DNA from: Enoplolaimus lenunculus | Lineage: Eukaryota; Nematoda; Enoplea; Enoplida; Thoracostomopsidae | Assembly (NCBI GenBank): GCA_030248215.1 | Contig: JASANG010000066.1 | Location: forward strand, 62,001 to 126,000 | DNA: 64,000 nt | Direction of reading: 5' to 3' | Content: more model-generated notes on this DNA | Told to the model about the DNA's origin: nothing | The model's input: only the letters and a program-made list of their open reading frames with translations | Databases searched by the model: none | Position numbering within the stretch: position 1 is the first letter of the stretch | The DNA itself: not shown here

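Overview
The window is nuclear DNA of an animal, and not a vertebrate. It is AT-rich. Protein-coding exons are short, intron-bounded islands with GT...AG splice sites, in a background packed with short non-autonomous DNA transposons, tRNA-derived SINEs, minisatellites and (AAT)n/(AAC)n microsatellites. I cannot name the species. A tunicate-like or other small-genome invertebrate would fit, but that is inference.

Layout. (1) 379-1032, plus strand: a complete single-exon OVCA2-like serine hydrolase. (2) 5442-8796, minus strand: four exons of a nucleolar SRFBP1/BUD22-like protein; its first exon(s) were not found. (3) 17200 to beyond 64000, minus strand: the 3' nineteen exons of a DAPK1 (death-associated protein kinase 1) orthologue. 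From the right edge leftward they encode the end of one ankyrin repeat, eight complete ankyrin repeats (each exactly one 99-nt phase-0 exon), a linker, the P-loop/ROC-like GTPase region, the COR-like region, a death domain, and a long low-complexity tail ending at 17200. All splice phases close, giving 1199 codons plus the stop. The kinase and calmodulin-binding parts lie outside the window.

The DAPK1 gene is split by a 33-kb intron (27181-60250) between the fourth and fifth complete ankyrin repeats. In that intron, on the same strand, lies a 318-codon open exon (36749-37702). It starts with an ATG, ends in a phase-0 donor compatible with the next ankyrin exon, and lies beside a cluster of eight CCAAT boxes. 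It is the best candidate for something undescribed: an internal first exon that would give a kinase-less DAPK isoform with a new acidic, Asn-rich N-terminus.

Mobile DNA dominates the rest. I recognise more than a dozen MITE families by terminal inverted repeats and, for several, 8-bp target duplications. They include the CAGGGTGCAACCGG group, two families carrying internal telomere-like (TTAGGC)n arrays, a CpG-rich family whose subterminal motif has expanded into minisatellites, and several palindromic families. Nested insertions and satellite arrays born from MITE ends can be read directly. All alignments to known proteins are from memory; no database search was run.
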